Assembly: GCA_964420065.1 (NCBI GenBank) | Contig: CAYQQK010000026.1 | Location: forward strand, 1-15,994 | Length of the DNA: 15,994 nt | DNA from: CAYQQK01 sp964420065 | GTDB lineage: Bacteria > Bacillota > Dethiobacteria > DTU022 | Direction of reading: 5' to 3' | Notes under the pieces: model-generated | Databases searched by the model: none | Told to the model about the DNA's origin: nothing | What the model saw: only the letters and a program-made list of their open reading frames with translations | Made by a program: the position numbers and the translations under genes | Part shown: positions 6,737 to 14,339 of the stretch, piece after piece | Numbering within the stretch: the first letter of the stretch is position 1 | Layout of the letters: every line of letters starts with the position of its first letter

Positions 6737-6765
6737 TTGTGTCACCCCCAATTTGCCGGTATAAT
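6737..6765 (+). promoter_or_regulatory. Promoter of the DUF2062-mutS-like operon
   Basis: A perfect TATAAT (6760-6765) lies 17 bases after TTGTGT (6737-6742, three of six matches). Transcription near 6772 would leave a leader of about 40 bases before the TTG start of the DUF2062 gene. It would also exclude the in-frame upstream ATG at 6683 from the message. Confidence 0.55.
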
Positions 6766-6811
6766 CAAGGGCAGTCCGAATAACAGGCAAATTGCTCGAA
6801 CAGGAGTAACC

Positions 6812-7327
6812 TTGGCCGAACAAAAAAGTGTAAAAACAGGATGGTTCAGTTCAAGCCGGCTGAATATTAAACTGCGGTTTAACCGGCTCGTTGAAACCCA
6901 GAAGCTTGAAATTAAAAAAAACCCGCACCGATTTGCCCTGGGGTGCGCGGTCGGGTTGGGCGTCAATTTTTTTCCCACCCTGGGCCTGGGCTTCCTGGTC
7001 GCTTTTTCCCTGGCCTCGCTGCTGCGGGCGAACAAGGTCAGCGCTCCCGCGATCAGCCTGCTTACCGGTCCCCTCATTCCTTTCAAATATGCGTTGAATC
7101 TTCTTGCGGGAGGGCTGATCCTGGCCCGCGAAACCGAAAACTTTTTCGAGTTTATCGCGCACCAGTATGCCCTGATTTTGAAAATCGGTCCTCTTTGGGA
7201 TCAAATCTTTGGCTTCCTTGACTTCTTCGGATCCGCTTTTATTCTCGGCGCGGTGATCAATGCCGCCGTTTTCGGGGCCGGATTTTACTACCTGGTCCTT
7301 TACCTGGCCACCAAAAAATCAACCTGA
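6812..7327 (+). CDS. DUF2062 membrane protein
   Basis: 171 residues. A basic N-terminal region (FNRLVETQKLEIKKNPHRFA, 23-42) is followed by membrane segments at about 43-71, 79-104 and 138-166. The NPHRFALGCAVGLGVNFFP pattern (37-55) followed by GLGFLVAF and then AISLLTGP--P is the DUF2062 layout; the family's biochemical role is unknown. TTG start at 6812 with AGGAG five bases upstream. The in-frame ATG at 6683 lies upstream of the predicted promoter and gives a non-family N-terminal extension. The MutS-like gene follows on the same strand after 53 bases without a terminator, so the two are probably co-transcribed. Confidence 0.85.
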   Translation: MAEQKSVKTGWFSSSRLNIKLRFNRLVETQKLEIKKNPHRFALGCAVGLGVNFFPTLGLGFLVAFSLASLLRANKVSAPAISLLTGPLIPFKYALNLLAGGLILARETENFFEFIAHQYALILKIGPLWDQIFGFLDFFGSAFILGAVINAAVFGAGFYYLVLYLATKKST

Positions 7328-7380
7328 CCCACGGAAGGGGCAATACGGGGGGGGGCGACGGCGGGAAAATGGAGGAGCAC

Positions 7381-9198
7381 ATGGAGACGATCGTTGCAAC
7401 ACGCCGGCGGGTCGGGCGGATGCGAACGGTTTTCCGGATCCTGCTCGTTTCGGCCCTCCTTCCGGCGGCCGCGGCGCTGTGGGCCGGGGCAAACTGTTCT
7501 TCCCGGTATTTTGCCGGTTTTTTTTTCACGGTTCCGCCGGCGGCGGCAGCAGCCTGGGTTTATTACCGCTTCAAACATTTGCAAAAACTGCTCCGGCTGC
7601 GGGAAGGTTGGACCAAACCCGTAAACCGGGAACGGGACTTTGCAACGATTGGTTTGCTTTTCCGGCACCTGCACCGCGCAGGTAATACTGCAGCGGTAAT
7701 TGACGATCAGACCTGGCGCGACCTGGACCTAAACCGGGTCTATACCTTACTCGACCACACCTTGACCGCCGAGGGGCAGGCCGTACTCTATCACCTTCTG
7801 CGAACCCCCTGCTACACCGCAGAACCGCTATCCGAACGCGATGCTTTGATCAACGCATTCATCGACGATACCTCTTTCCGGGAAAAGCTACAACTGGCTC
7901 TGCTGCCGCTTGAGAAGCGGAACGAAACCGGCACCGTGGAGCTATTATGGGGGACGCGGCCGCCTCCTTCCCCGTTCGTGCCGCTGTATACCTTTCTGGC
8001 GCTGGCGGCGCTGCTCTCCCCGTTGAGCCTTTTTTTTCTGGGAGCACGCGGTTCTCTCCTGATCCTGGGCCTTTTCAGCTTAAACACCTATGTGCACCAC
8101 CGGGTAAAAAGGAATTTTGCCTTTGAACTCCCCGCCATTTCCTGCCTGGCCGTTCTTCTCCGGGCCGCCGGGGCGATCGCCAAGCTCGAAAAGCCGGAAA
8201 TAGGGCGGAGAAGGAACACTTTGCGGAATGCTACCGCCGCCTGCCGGAAAATCCAGAACAAAACCAGGCTGCTGCAACCACAAGTCCATTTTTCCGACCA
8301 GGAAATGCTGCTGGAGTATGTAAAATACTTTTTCCTGCTGGAGGTACGAGCTTTCTACGCCGCCCTGGGCGAGATCGGCCGGCAATTAGAAAATTTACGG
8401 CAGATCTATTTCATTGTCGGCGAGTTGGACGCCCTGCAGGCTCTGGCTTCGTATCGGGCCGGCCGGCCCGCCGCGGGCTACGCGCAGCCGCGGTTGGCAA
8501 CGGACGAAACGGCTTGTTTTGACGCCGTCGATTTGCGGCATCCTCTCCTGGACAAGGCCGTCGCCAACTCTTTCGCCGCCGGTCGGCAGGGGGTGATCAT
8601 CACCGGCTCGAATATGGCCGGCAAATCTACCTTTTTGCGAACAATTGGCTTAAACGCCCTCCTGGCCCAAACCATCTTTTCCAGCCCGGCTGCCGCTTAC
8701 CGGGGCAGTTATTTCCGCATCCTGACCTCGATCAGCCGCGAAGACAGCCTGGAGGAGGGTAAAAGTTTCTATTACCGGGAGGCGGAACGGTTGCTGAAGC
8801 TGATCCGGGCCGCCGGTGAAAAAGAAACGAAGACGCCTGCCTTATGCATCATTGACGAGCTGCTCTCGGGCACCAACTATACCGAACGGCTGGCCGCGTC
8901 GGAAGCAATCCTGAATCACCTGGCTCAAGAAAACGCCCTGATCATTATCGCCACCCATGACCTCGATCTGGCGGAAAAACTACAGAATCGCTACCGCTGC
9001 TACCATTTTACCGACCAGGTCAGCCCGGACGGCCTGCATTTCGACTACAAACTAAAAAGCGGGCCGGCCACGACCCGCAACGCGATCAAGCTGCTGGCGC
9101 ACCTCGGCTATCCGGACGGCATCATCGCGCAGGCCGAAAGCACGGCCGGTCAAAATTCTTGGCAGCCCGGACGGGCAAAAAACCCGCCGACAGGGTGA
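7381..9198 (+). CDS. Membrane-anchored MutS-family ATPase, function unknown
   Basis: 605 residues. The C-terminal third is a MutS domain V ATPase: Walker A GSNMAGKS (409-416), the segment SREDSLEEGKSFYYREAERL (452-471), Walker B ALCIIDE (487-493), the GTN-(Y)-TER-(LAASEAIL) helix (497-511) and ATHDLDL (524-530). Upstream is a region resembling the MutS core/lever helices, including the LDHTLTAEGQAVLYHLLRTP stretch (124-143). The mismatch-recognition and connector domains are not evident. Four likely membrane helices lie at about 16-34, 42-62, 198-220 and 224-240, so the ATPase is tethered to the membrane. That separates it from MutS and MutS2, and no C-terminal Smr domain is present. Proteins of this layout occur in clostridia and Bacteroidetes by my recollection, with no settled role. 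ATG 7381 follows GGAGG by five bases; ATG 7369, four codons upstream, is the alternative. It converges with rarD, leaving only six bases between stop codons. Confidence 0.85.
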   Translation: METIVATRRRVGRMRTVFRILLVSALLPAAAALWAGANCSSRYFAGFFFTVPPAAAAAWVYYRFKHLQKLLRLREGWTKPVNRERDFATIGLLFRHLHRAGNTAAVIDDQTWRDLDLNRVYTLLDHTLTAEGQAVLYHLLRTPCYTAEPLSERDALINAFIDDTSFREKLQLALLPLEKRNETGTVELLWGTRPPPSPFVPLYTFLALAALLSPLSLFFLGARGSLLILGLFSLNTYVHHRVKRNFAFELPAISCLAVLLRAAGAIAKLEKPEIGRRRNTLRNATAACRKIQNKTRLLQPQVHFSDQEMLLEYVKYFFLLEVRAFYAALGEIGRQLENLRQIYFIVGELDALQALASYRAGRPAAGYAQPRLATDETACFDAVDLRHPLLDKAVANSFAAGRQGVIITGSNMAGKSTFLRTIGLNALLAQTIFSSPAAAYRGSYFRILTSISREDSLEEGKSFYYREAERLLKLIRAAGEKETKTPALCIIDELLSGTNYTERLAASEAILNHLAQENALIIIATHDLDLAEKLQNRYRCYHFTDQVSPDGLHFDYKLKSGPATTRNAIKLLAHLGYPDGIIAQAESTAGQNSWQPGRAKNPPTG

Positions 9199-9204
9199 CC
9201 GGCA

Positions 9205-10143
9205 TCAGATTGTTTTCACCGTCCCTCGGCCAACACTTTTCTTTTCCGGCAGCACTCCGGCGTTGGCAAGGGTAAAAACGGCCAGGGCGACCCAAATAAA
9301 ACAGAAACTGACCAGGTCGGTGACCGCAAAGCGTTCCCGAAAAACGAAGATACCGAGAAGCAGGCTGATCGTGGGGGTGATATATTGCAGGAAGCCCATC
9401 ATCGAAAATTTATTGAGCCGGATCCCCCGGGCAAACAGGAGCAACGGGGCCGAGGTGATCACACCCGTGCCGGCCAGAACAGCCACCGTTGCCGGGGCGA
9501 CGGTGCTCAGGGCGCCGCCGCCCCCGAGTTCCAGGGCGATGATGAAGCCCAGGGCAAACGGCATCACGGCAAAGGTCTCCAGGGTCAGGCCGGTGACCGC
9601 ATCCACCACGATCAGTTTTTTGATCAGCCCGTACGCGGCGAAGCTAACCGCCAGGCAGAGAGCGATCCAGGGGATGCGCCCGTACTGCGCGGTGATCACG
9701 AGTACTCCGGCGGAGGCAAGAACGATCGCCGCCCGTTGCCACCGGCCGAGTTTTTCTTTCAAAACCGTCACCCCCAGAAGGATCACTACCAGCGGGTTGA
9801 TGTAGTAACCCATGCAGGCCTCGATGACATGGTTTGAGTTGACGGCGTAAATGTAGGTAAACCAGTTCAGACTGATGATAAAACCGCAGGCAAATACCGG
9901 CAGCAATTTCTTTCGATCAACCAGCACGGTCTTGACGGCCTTCCAGCCCCCGGTAACAAGCTGGACACAACCCATGCAGATGAAGGACCAGAGAATACGG
10001 TGGGCCAGGATTTCATGGGCCGGAATGAAATCCAGCAGTTTCCAGTAAAAGGGCAACAAACCCCAGGCGGTAAAGGCCGAAACGCCATACCAGATACCGG
10101 CCGAACTGTTTTCAGCGCATTCCTGGCCCGCCCCGTGATCCAT
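9205..10143 (-). CDS. rarD: RarD / EamA-family transporter (DMT superfamily)
   Basis: 312 residues, about ten membrane helices. RarD motifs are seen: AWGLLPFYWK (26-35), EILAHRILWS (44-53), NWFTYIYAVN (93-102) and GYYINPL (112-118). The C-terminal half repeats the EamA fold (QYITPTISLLLG, then FRE). By family knowledge this is a drug/metabolite-type permease; the name RarD comes from a chloramphenicol-sensitivity annotation and the true substrate is unknown. I prefer ATG 10143, with GGAG nine bases upstream, over the in-frame ATG 10164, which has no ribosome binding site. The Smr gene ends 54 bases upstream on the same strand, so co-transcription is possible. Confidence 0.9.
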   Translation of the reverse strand: MDHGAGQECAENSSAGIWYGVSAFTAWGLLPFYWKLLDFIPAHEILAHRILWSFICMGCVQLVTGGWKAVKTVLVDRKKLLPVFACGFIISLNWFTYIYAVNSNHVIEACMGYYINPLVVILLGVTVLKEKLGRWQRAAIVLASAGVLVITAQYGRIPWIALCLAVSFAAYGLIKKLIVVDAVTGLTLETFAVMPFALGFIIALELGGGGALSTVAPATVAVLAGTGVITSAPLLLFARGIRLNKFSMMGFLQYITPTISLLLGIFVFRERFAVTDLVSFCFIWVALAVFTLANAGVLPEKKSVGRGTVKTI

Positions 10144-10197
10144 GTCGATTTTCTCCAATGTCATGTGTTTACGTATTCTGTAACGCCCGCCGTCCGT

Positions 10198-10638
10198 TTA
10201 CAATTCGACCAGAGTGATCCCCGGGTTGTTGCTATCTGTCCGCTCGTCCGGCAGCAGTCCGGGATAGCGGCGCATCAATTTTTTCCCGGCAACGGTTTTT
10301 CGGGAATACTGCTCCCCGGCCAGAAAACTCTTGATCTGCCGGGTATCCTTCTTGTGTGTTAAACTTTTCCGGCAGGCGTCCCGCAGTTTTCCCCCCGAAC
10401 CGCCCGAGCCCCATCCGTGAATGATCCGGATCAGCGCCACCCCGGCCCGACGGGCGGACATCAGTTCCTTGTCCAGCCGGGACAAGCCTTCTTCCACTGC
10501 CGGCAAACCATTCTTGATGTTGAAACTGGGGATATGCCCGCCTGTCACCGCCGCCCGGCACCGTTGCCGGCAGCCGCAAAAACAGCAGCGACTTTCCATT
10601 TGATCGATTTCGTTGCCGCAGCGGTTACAGATTTTCAT
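10198..10638 (-). CDS. Zinc-ribbon plus Smr-domain protein
   Basis: 146 residues. The N-terminus carries a CxxC pair (Cys4, Cys7) and a dense second cluster (Cys18, 19, 21, 23, 27), fitting a small zinc ribbon. Residues about 38-95 resemble an Smr domain: the helix VEEGLSRLDKELMSAR (48-63), then ALIRIIHGWGSGG (68-80) and KLRDACRKSL (84-93). The HGxGxG motif is intact. The usual LDLHG stretch at the domain start is replaced by FNIKNG (39-44), so the LDxH residues are missing. Smr domains are nucleic-acid-binding or nicking modules found alone or at the C-terminus of MutS2. ATG start at 10638 with AGGTG about seven bases upstream. An open extension to TTG 10710 lies upstream of the likely promoter and adds no family sequence. 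Confidence 0.75.
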   Translation of the reverse strand: MKICNRCGNEIDQMESRCCFCGCRQRCRAAVTGGHIPSFNIKNGLPAVEEGLSRLDKELMSARRAGVALIRIIHGWGSGGSGGKLRDACRKSLTHKKDTRQIKSFLAGEQYSRKTVAGKKLMRRYPGLLPDERTDSNNPGITLVEL

Positions 10639-10700
10639 TCGCCGGCACCTGTTTTCACGGTAGTCGAACGGGTCGGATTTTGGTTGACCTGCTTGATTCA

Positions 10701-10709
10701 ATTCTACCA
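10701..10709 (-). promoter_or_regulatory. Extended -10 promoter candidate for the Smr gene
   Basis: On the minus strand TGG-TAGAAT matches the extended -10 pattern TGn-TATAAT with one difference. No -35 match stands at 17 bases, which extended -10 promoters can do without. A start near 10694 gives a leader of about 55 bases and supports ATG 10638 as the gene start. Confidence 0.4.
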
Positions 10710-10751
10710 AGTCAAGGCATTTCCTTTTCCCGGGATCGGGAGCCGGAAAGG

Positions 10752-11828
10752 TTAGTAGTCGGTGGAGGGATTGTTTTGAGAAGCGGATCTGGCCGGGGAG
10801 GTAAAAGTATTGCCGGCAAAATGGAGTGCAGTCAAAACAGCCTGCCGCAGTGCAGCAAAGATTTGATCCGTGAGTTGGTAGAGAGAAAATCTACTTTGCC
10901 GGCGCCGCTGGGCAACGGAGACGATCACCGCGACGAAGATTCCGGAGACGGCCAGGGCGGGCAGCGGCCCAAGGCGATTATTCAGACCGAAGATATGAAG
11001 CGGGAGGGAAAAGACCGCATAATGGAAGAGGAAAAGAAACAGGGCGTCACGACCGACAAAAACAAGCCAGCGGGCAACCGGTATTTTTTGGACCGGCCCG
11101 AAGTTGAAAAGCCCGATACAGAAAAGGGTCAGCCCGAATCCAAAAATGATGAATACCGGTGAAGCGTCAAAACGCAGCAACAGGCACCCTTTCGCAAAAA
11201 GCCAGCGGGCCGCACCGATCAGGGCGCCCCCGGCAAAAACAAATCCCCAGTTTTTGTTCCTGCCCCGAAGAAGAATACTGGAGAAAAAACCCAAACCCCC
11301 CAGCCCGAGCAGGGCAAAAAAGGGAAACTGGCCCCGAAAAAAGATCAGGAATGGAGCATAGTCAAAATAAGTCACCGCCAGCCGGTGCACGGTCAATGAA
11401 ATAAAAACGACGCCCAAAATGACGAGCCTGCTGCGCTCGCCGCCCAGGCGGGGCAAACAGTAAAGATAGATTGATGAAAGGCAAAGCAGGACCAAGGCCT
11501 GAGCCTGGAGCACGCTCCAAAAAAGGGAGATACAGAAACCGATCAAAAACAGTTGTTTGAAACGCGTCCGGTAGCGGCGGTACAGGCGGTGTATATCGAT
11601 CCCCTTTTTCAAATGAGCCGTGGCCGAAAGATAAAGCGACAGGCCGCTTACGGTAAAAAACATGGACATGGCCGCATCTCCCAGGGACAGGCTACCGTAA
11701 AGTGTGATCAGATCATGGGATGTACCCGTGTAGAGCCAATGCAAACCGTGGCTGAAGACCATCAACAGAATAGCCAATCCCCGGCAAATATCCAGCCCGA
11801 CCAGGCGGCCCGGCCCGGTCTGGATCAC
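10752..11828 (-). CDS. Multi-pass membrane protein, DUF1624/acyltransferase-like (heparan-alpha-glucosaminide N-acetyltransferase type)
   Basis: 358 residues with about ten membrane helices. The N-terminal RLVGLDICRGLAILLMVFSH (8-27) is the signature of the DUF1624/YeiB/acyltransferase-3 group, in which the His of the SHGLHW stretch (26-31) is conserved. By family knowledge such proteins move acetyl groups from cytoplasmic acetyl-CoA to glycans or other acceptors across the membrane; the acceptor here is unknown. The last 35 residues are polar. GTG 11828 is the first ordinary start codon but has no nearby ribosome binding site. A strong GGGAGGTGG lies just upstream and is well spaced from in-frame ATT codons (about 11838-11843), so an unusual ATT start is possible. 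Gene lies 106 bases after the histidine kinase on the same strand. Confidence 0.8.
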   Translation of the reverse strand: MIQTGPGRLVGLDICRGLAILLMVFSHGLHWLYTGTSHDLITLYGSLSLGDAAMSMFFTVSGLSLYLSATAHLKKGIDIHRLYRRYRTRFKQLFLIGFCISLFWSVLQAQALVLLCLSSIYLYCLPRLGGERSRLVILGVVFISLTVHRLAVTYFDYAPFLIFFRGQFPFFALLGLGGLGFFSSILLRGRNKNWGFVFAGGALIGAARWLFAKGCLLLRFDASPVFIIFGFGLTLFCIGLFNFGPVQKIPVARWLVFVGRDALFLFLFHYAVFSLPLHIFGLNNRLGPLPALAVSGIFVAVIVSVAQRRRQSRFSLYQLTDQIFAALRQAVLTALHFAGNTFTSPARSASQNNPSTDY

Positions 11829-11911
11829 ACCGGCGGGACGAATAATACCACCTCCCTGCCGTTTGTGCCATCACTTTACCATACAGATGTCACGAATGTA
11901 TAAATTGCAAG

Positions 11912-11930
11912 TAAACTTTCTATAAACTTT
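11912..11930. promoter_or_regulatory. Tandem 8-bp direct repeats at 11-bp spacing (possible response-regulator site)
   Basis: TAAACTTT occurs at 11912-11919 and again at 11923-11930 on the plus strand (AAAGTTTA twice on the minus strand). The 11-bp spacing places both on the same face of the helix, as in PhoB/OmpR-type binding sites. It lies just after the stop of the kinase gene and about 85-100 bases before the acyltransferase gene. A weak -35/-10 pair (TTTATA, 18 bases, TATACA on the minus strand) overlaps it. Confidence 0.35.
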
Positions 11931-11934
11931 TACT

Positions 11935-13449
11935 TTAGGCAGAGTTGTGCGAATGTTCCCCCGGCGATGGATCGAGGGGGATGTAAATTTTAAAGGTGCT
12001 GCCCCGGCCGAGATCGCTTTCCAGCTCAATTGTCCCGCCATGAAGCTCAACCAACTGCCGGGTGATGGCCAGCCCCAGGCCCGTCCCTTTGCTGCCACGG
12101 TTCCGCGCTTTATCAACCTTGTAAAACCGATCCCAGATGTACTGCCGGTCTTCCTCGGGTATCCCGCTCCCGGTATCCCGCACTTCAAAGACCGCAAATT
12201 CCCTGGAACGGTAAAGATGAAAATAAACTTCTCCCCCGGGAGGGGTATGCTGCAAAGCGTTGTCGAGCAAATTGCGCAACGCTTCGTGGAGACGGCTCCG
12301 GTCGGCCCGGACCTCCGGCAAAAGCGGGTCAATCTTCCGGTGCATGATGATTCCCTTTTCCTTTGCCGCCGGGACCACGCTTTGAAAACTGAACTCGGCC
12401 ACCCCCTGCAAGAAAATCAGTTCGCATCTAAGCTCAAAAGTACCGCTTTCCAGGTTTGAAAGCTGGAGCAAGTCATCAACGAGGCGGCTGAGGTGGAGCG
12501 TGTGAGCGAGAATAATACGCAGGTACTTTTCCTTTTCATCTTCTTTCAGCAGCCCGTCAAGCATGATTTCAGTAAAACCGCGCATCGAGGTGAGCGGCCC
12601 CCGCAGCTCATGGGAGATGTTGGCAACAAGGTTACGGCGCAGAATTTCAAGGCGGCTTTGCTCCTCCAGGGTTTTTTCGACCTGTTCCACGGCGATGTTG
12701 AACGTATGCGCGACCCGCCCGATCTCGTCATCCGACGTGACCTCGATCCTCTGGTGCAGTCCGGAGGCCATGTCCGATACCGCTTTTTTGATCTCCTGGA
12801 GCGGCCGGGTAATTTTTTTGGCCAGGGAAAAGGCAAGAGCGCAGGCAATAAGCGCGGCGATGGCGCCGGATTGGAAAATTAAACGGCTGATGCGAGCCAG
12901 GGTCTCCTGGACGCCGAGCAAAGGCACGCTTAAAGTGATCGCTCCGATAATTTCAGCCTGTTCATCCTCCGGTAACTGGGTTTTTTCCTCCCCTTCAAAC
13001 ACCGGGGCGGCGACGAGAAGCCGTTGCACCCTCGGGCCATACACTTTTTTGGTGATAATGTTCCCCGCCAGAAGCTGCGCTATTTCAGCCTCCTCCAGCC
13101 CGACCCCCTTGTCGGAATCGCCAATCACATTCCGACCGTCCTCCGGTAAAAAGACCGCGATCTCCTTTCCAAAGCGATTCAGGACGAGCATCTTTGCATC
13201 CAACGAGATACCCAACGTTCGAACCGTCTTTTCGATCGCCCGGAGATCATCCCGCAGAAGATCTTTTTCAATCAAAAAGGCTGCATTCTCGGCCTGCACG
13301 GCCATTTCCCACTCGCGCATGCCGAAAAAGTATCGCTCCATGAGATAAGTCAAGAATATGCCGATCACCACCAGGGTGAACAGAACGACGACCAGGTGAG
13401 TCAGCATCAACTTGCTGAAAAGGCTGCGCGGCCGCAGGGATAGTTTCAT
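11935..13449 (-). CDS. Sensor histidine kinase (HAMP-containing, OmpR-partner type)
   Basis: 504 residues. Two membrane helices (about 14-37 and 193-211) flank an extracytoplasmic sensor region of about 155 residues without a family I recognise. A HAMP domain follows (about 212-264), then a HisKA domain with the phospho-accepting His280 in NISHELRGPLTS. The ATPase domain has the N-box LLDNALQHTP (394-403), G1 DTGSGI (425-430) and G2 GTGLGL (455-460). All catalytic motifs are intact, so it should autophosphorylate and pass phosphate to the adjacent regulator. ATG start overlaps the regulator stop as ATGA (13446-13449), with GAGGTG eight to nine bases upstream. An extension to 13485 is open but lies inside the regulator gene. 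The signal sensed is unknown. Confidence 0.92.
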   Translation of the reverse strand: MKLSLRPRSLFSKLMLTHLVVVLFTLVVIGIFLTYLMERYFFGMREWEMAVQAENAAFLIEKDLLRDDLRAIEKTVRTLGISLDAKMLVLNRFGKEIAVFLPEDGRNVIGDSDKGVGLEEAEIAQLLAGNIITKKVYGPRVQRLLVAAPVFEGEEKTQLPEDEQAEIIGAITLSVPLLGVQETLARISRLIFQSGAIAALIACALAFSLAKKITRPLQEIKKAVSDMASGLHQRIEVTSDDEIGRVAHTFNIAVEQVEKTLEEQSRLEILRRNLVANISHELRGPLTSMRGFTEIMLDGLLKEDEKEKYLRIILAHTLHLSRLVDDLLQLSNLESGTFELRCELIFLQGVAEFSFQSVVPAAKEKGIIMHRKIDPLLPEVRADRSRLHEALRNLLDNALQHTPPGGEVYFHLYRSREFAVFEVRDTGSGIPEEDRQYIWDRFYKVDKARNRGSKGTGLGLAITRQLVELHGGTIELESDLGRGSTFKIYIPLDPSPGEHSHNSA

Positions 13450-14156
13450 CGTTCCCGCACCTCGAACTTGTAGCCAATCCCCCACACCGTTTGGATATAG
13501 GTCAGATGCGGGTCCGCCCCGGCCAATTTTTTACGCAACCGTTTGATGTGTTCGTCAATGGTCCGCCGGCTCCCGCCCGGATAGCTGTAACCCCAGATCA
13601 GTTCGAGCAAGGTTTCCCGGGGGAAAACCCTGCCGTTGTTCCGGGCCATCAGTGCCAGCAATTGAATTTCTTTCGGAGTGAGCTCCACCCTCTGTTTGCC
13701 GTGTGCCACCACGGTATATTTTTCAATATCGATCTCCAGGTTTCCGGTTTGCAGGGGAGGATCGGGAGCGCCGTTATCTTCATCGTAGTCCTCGACACGG
13801 CGCAGCAGTGCTTTCACCCGGGCCAGGAGGACCCGCGGGCTGAAAGGCTTGGTAATGTAATCGTCGGCGCCAACCTCCAAACCCAAAACTTTATCGATCT
13901 CTTCGCCCTTGGCCGTAAGCATGATCACCGGGGTTCTGCGAGCCGGCCCGCTCCTGATGCGACGGCATATTTCCCAACCATCAACACCGGGGAGCATGAT
14001 ATCGAGAATGATCAGATCGTAGCCCTGTGTTTCGATTTTATGCAGCCCCTGTTTCCCCTCGAGGACCGTCTCCACCCGGAAGCCGTCCGCTTCAAGAACG
14101 ATGCGAACCAGATCGCAGACATGCTCGTCGTCATCGACAACGAGGATCCGCTTCAT
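13446..14156 (-). CDS. OmpR/PhoB-family response regulator
   Basis: 236 residues. The receiver domain (1-120) has the acidic pocket Asp8-Asp9-Asp10, phosphorylation site Asp52 (ILDIMLPG), Thr81 (MLTAK) and Lys103 (TKPF). The winged-helix DNA-binding domain (about 140-232) has the ELTPKEIQLLALMARN and IWGYSY stretches, recognition helix region RRTIDEHIKRLRKKL and the wing WGIGYKF. It works as a transcription factor controlled by the kinase encoded next. ATG 14156 is preceded by AAGGAGGTG at good spacing; an in-frame start 12 codons upstream would include the ribosome binding site itself. First gene of the operon, divergent from the LysE-family gene; no clear promoter seen in 14157-14339. Confidence 0.93.
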   Translation of the reverse strand: MKRILVVDDDEHVCDLVRIVLEADGFRVETVLEGKQGLHKIETQGYDLIILDIMLPGVDGWEICRRIRSGPARRTPVIMLTAKGEEIDKVLGLEVGADDYITKPFSPRVLLARVKALLRRVEDYDEDNGAPDPPLQTGNLEIDIEKYTVVAHGKQRVELTPKEIQLLALMARNNGRVFPRETLLELIWGYSYPGGSRRTIDEHIKRLRKKLAGADPHLTYIQTVWGIGYKFEVRER

Positions 14157-14339
14157 CGCCCCACCTCCTTCCTTTCTGTTCAATTCTGCCACTCTTGACT
14201 ATTTCTGATCGCCCGGCTCTTTTCCCTGCCGCGGCGCCGGCCCGGAACAACCTGGGAGAACACAACAGGAATAGCGGCGGCTGAAGACGAAATCAGGCTG
14301 AACGGAACCGGATCAACGGTTAGGCAAGGAGCGTTGCTT

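Noticed and set aside
6683..6811. In-frame N-terminal extension of the DUF2062 protein from ATG 6683
   Set aside because: It precedes the predicted promoter, lacks a ribosome binding site and adds non-family sequence; TTG 6812 has a well-placed AGGAG.
12563..13348. 261-codon plus-strand ORF opposite the histidine kinase gene
   Set aside because: Antisense shadow; serine/arginine-rich low-complexity translation without motifs or a convincing ribosome binding site.
13491..14198. 235-codon plus-strand ORF opposite the response regulator gene
   Set aside because: Antisense shadow of a gene with full receiver and winged-helix motifs.
14195..14223. TTGACT 17 bases before TCTTTT as promoter of the LysE-family gene
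   Set aside because: The -10 match is only three of six and the leader would be about 110 bases; too weak to list.
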